The notes below the pieces were generated by a model that saw only the letters and a list, made by a program, of their open reading frames with translations, did not search any database and was not told the DNA's origin. Below, piece by piece: positions 4,328 through 6,101 of a stretch of DNA of 6,101 bases. Both the position numbers and the translations under genes were made by a program. Origin of the DNA: Chitinophaga pinensis (GTDB taxonomy: Bacteria; Bacteroidota; Bacteroidia; Flavobacteriales_D; Crocinitomicaceae); assembly GCA_945870115.1 (NCBI GenBank), contig CAMBRH010000218.1, positions 1 to 6,101 on the forward strand, in the 5' to 3' direction. Each line of letters starts with the position of its first letter. Within the stretch, counting starts at the first letter, position 1.

Positions 4328-5794
4328 ATGTCTCCATTTTTAATCGTATCTATCCTAATTCTTTATTTTGCAGCTCTTTTAGCAATTGCTTTTTTTACAT
4401 CTCGAAATGCTACAAGTGATACTTTTTTTAGTGGCAACAAGCAAAGTAAATGGTATTTGGTTGCTTTTGGAATGATTGGAACATCCCTTTCTGGAGTGAC
4501 TTTTATTTCAGTTCCTGGGACAGTTGGTGCAAATGGATGGTATTATTTTCAATTGGTTTTGGGATTTTTCCTCGGTTATTTGGCTGTTGCGTATATTTTG
4601 CTTCCCCTATATTATCGCTATAAATTAACTTCCATTTATCGCTTTTTAGAATTTAGTTTGGGTTTTCAAGCATATAAATGGGGTGCAGGCTTTTTTATTC
4701 TATCGAGAACTTTAGGTGCAACAATTCGCTTGTATTTGGTGATTAATGTGATGCAAATATTTGTACTTGACGAAATAGGAATTCCTTTTTGGGCTACAAC
4801 CTTGATTATAATGGCGATGATTATCGCTTATACCTTTAAGGGCGGAGTAAAAACCATTGTTTGGACAGATACCTTGCAGACAGTTTTTATGCTTTTAGCT
4901 TTAGTTGTTTGTATTTTTGCAATTCAAACCGAACTTTCTTGGAATTGGTCAGAAATTTGGGGAGAAATAAAAGCAAATGATTTAAACAAAATGTGGAGTT
5001 TAGATCCCGATAGAAAAGATTTCTTTTTGAAACATATTTTAGGAGGAGCATTTATTACGATTACCATGACTGGAATGGATCAGGAAATGATGCAGAAAAA
5101 TATCAGTATTAAAACCCTAAAAGGCGCACAAAAAAACATGGTAACTTTTAGTTTTGTCTTGCTTTTAGTAAATGCTTTATTTTTGTTTTTGGGGGGATTG
5201 CTCTATATTCTGGCGAAAAAAAATGGTTGGGAATTTGCTCCAGACGATATGTTTCCAAGTATTGTCAGAGATCATTTACCACAAGGTATTTTTCTGATTT
5301 TTATAATAGGTTTGATTTCAGCCCTTTTTCCATCTGTTGATGGAGCAATTACGGCGCTTACTTCCAGTTTTTGTATCGATATGTTAGGATTTGAACGCCG
5401 CGAAAATTTGAATGAAAAACAAAAAAATTCTATCAGAAAGAAAGTTCATTTATCTTTTGCCTTGCTTTTTATTCTCTTGGTATTTTTCTTTAAGTGGAAA
5501 GATGATAAAAGCATCATAGACTTAGTTTTTGTAATCGCAAATTATACATACGGACCATTATTAGGACTTTTCACCTTTGGAATTTTAGTGAAACGAAAAT
5601 TAAAAGCAAATTTTGTTCCCCTAATTTGTATTTTATCACCTGTTTTATGTTATTTCATTGACTTTTATGCTCCAACTTATTTAGGTGGATACAAATTTGG
5701 AAACGAAATACTTATTTTGAATGGTTTACTTACATTTATTGGATTATTTTTAATTTCAAAAAAGCCCACAATAGAAGCAACTTTGGAAAAATAG
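4328..5794 (+). CDS. sodium:solute symporter (SSS family), substrate unknown
   Basis: This 488-residue inner-membrane protein should import a small organic solute together with Na+. The hydrophobicity pattern gives about 13 membrane helices, starting with residues 3-22, normal for the family. Family features visible are SGVTFISVPGTVG (55-67) in the second helix, the conserved loop FKGGVKTIVWTDTLQ (170-184), TGMDQEMMQKN (248-258), and the helix GLISALFPSVDGAITALTSS (328-347), which corresponds to the region lining the second Na+ site in vSGLT. The ATG at 4328 places the first helix correctly; there is no Shine-Dalgarno, as is usual for this phylum. The substrate cannot be read from sequence: sugars, sialic acid, amino acids and others are used in this family. 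The GlmU-like gene 40 bp downstream is likely co-transcribed and hints, weakly, at an amino sugar or cell-wall link. The gene looks intact. Confidence 0.93.
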   Translation: MSPFLIVSILILYFAALLAIAFFTSRNATSDTFFSGNKQSKWYLVAFGMIGTSLSGVTFISVPGTVGANGWYYFQLVLGFFLGYLAVAYILLPLYYRYKLTSIYRFLEFSLGFQAYKWGAGFFILSRTLGATIRLYLVINVMQIFVLDEIGIPFWATTLIIMAMIIAYTFKGGVKTIVWTDTLQTVFMLLALVVCIFAIQTELSWNWSEIWGEIKANDLNKMWSLDPDRKDFFLKHILGGAFITITMTGMDQEMMQKNISIKTLKGAQKNMVTFSFVLLLVNALFLFLGGLLYILAKKNGWEFAPDDMFPSIVRDHLPQGIFLIFIIGLISALFPSVDGAITALTSSFCIDMLGFERRENLNEKQKNSIRKKVHLSFALLFILLVFFFKWKDDKSIIDLVFVIANYTYGPLLGLFTFGILVKRKLKANFVPLICILSPVLCYFIDFYAPTYLGGYKFGNEILILNGLLTFIGLFLISKKPTIEATLEK

Positions 5795-5834
5795 TTGTTA
5801 TTTTTACTTAGTTTTCAATTTAAAAAAATAAAAT

Positions 5835-6101
5835 ATGAATTTAGTATTATCTGACGCTGGAAAACACTTGAAATTTGCACCATTAACACTCACAAGACCA
5901 GTTGGAAATTTGAGAATGGGAATTTTAACAAATGATGAAAGATGGAAATTGTTACTTCCTCAAGCATCAATTTTTTATGATACAGAAGATTATTTAAGTT
6001 TTAAATTTGAAGAAACTTCTAAAGCAGATATAACAATCAATGCAACAGTTATTCCTAACGAAAAATTAGCTGCTGCAATTTTGGCTTTAAAAGACGGAGA
6101 A
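5835..6101 (+). CDS. GlmU-like sugar nucleotidyltransferase, N-terminal 89 residues (partial)
   Basis: The frame is open from ATG 5835 to the right edge (89 codons). The N-terminus MNLVLSDAGKHLKFAPLTLT followed by RPVGNLRMGILTNDERW matches the Bacteroidetes GlmU-like family (NTP_transf_4, the alternative bacterial GlmU group), whose members start with a short strand, then PLTFTRP, then the R-x-GILT-x-x-E-x-W motif. TEDYLSFKF (50-58) is also a family hallmark. Family knowledge: these proteins carry a nucleotidyltransferase domain and a C-terminal left-handed beta-helix and are proposed to make UDP-N-acetylglucosamine for cell-wall synthesis; the catalytic and beta-helix parts are outside the window. 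The canonical GlmU loop (G-x-G-T-R-M) is not expected in this group. It starts 40 bp after the symporter stop with no promoter match between, so it is probably in the same operon. Confidence 0.88.
   Translation, partial: MNLVLSDAGKHLKFAPLTLTRPVGNLRMGILTNDERWKLLLPQASIFYDTEDYLSFKFEETSKADITINATVIPNEKLAAAILALKDGE

Noticed and set aside
5190..5224. G6 and A8 tracts inside the symporter gene, considered as phase-variation sites
   Set aside because: Both are short, encode ordinary residues in a full-length frame, and A-tracts of this length are frequent throughout the window.
1..6101. CRISPR arrays, tRNA or rRNA genes, retron- or abortive-infection-like systems
   Set aside because: No regularly spaced repeats, no tRNA-like cloverleaf arms or CCA ends, and no reverse transcriptase or other defence protein motifs were seen apart from the restriction-modification pair.

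Overview
The window is AT-rich (roughly 30% GC). It has the marks of a member of the Bacteroidota, most likely a Flavobacterium or close relative. These marks are: translation starts without Shine-Dalgarno sequences, matches to the Bacteroidetes -7 promoter element TAnnTTTG, short flavobacterial signal peptides ending in AQ or CQ, a candidate GldM-like domain, a flavobacterial-type sodium:solute symporter, and the Bacteroidetes-type GlmU-like nucleotidyltransferase. The genus is an inference from these features.

Layout. Positions 1-1635 (minus strand) hold an HpaII-like type II restriction-modification system. A C5-cytosine methyltransferase comes first, and the start of an HpaII-family endonuclease overlaps its stop by an ATGA and runs off the left edge. 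Positions 1636-1810 are non-coding and include an 80-bp segment of higher GC whose ends resemble an integron attC site; this is a weak call. Positions 1811-2218 (minus) encode a small secreted protein of unknown function behind a good -7 promoter match. Positions 2368-3650 (minus) are a two-gene operon: a secreted protein with a possible GldM C-terminal-like fold, overlapping by ATGA a membrane-anchored SanA/YdcF (DUF218) protein. Positions 3673-4298 are a decayed, internally deleted IS3-family insertion sequence with recognisable imperfect terminal inverted repeats and a broken orfA. Positions 4328-5794 (plus) encode a complete sodium:solute symporter, followed after 40 bp by the first 89 codons of a GlmU-like sugar nucleotidyltransferase that runs off the right edge.

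How it fits together. The left third is a mobile defence module predicted to recognise CCGG; the only CCGG in the window lies inside the methyltransferase gene itself. The rest looks like ordinary flavobacterial envelope and transport genes. An IS remnant fills almost the whole gap between the divergent secreted-protein/SanA operon and the symporter/GlmU-like operon. The nearest -7 promoter match for each of these operons lies inside an IS end, which suggests, without proving, that the dead element supplies both promoters. No tRNA, rRNA, riboswitch, CRISPR array or convincing intrinsic terminator was seen.
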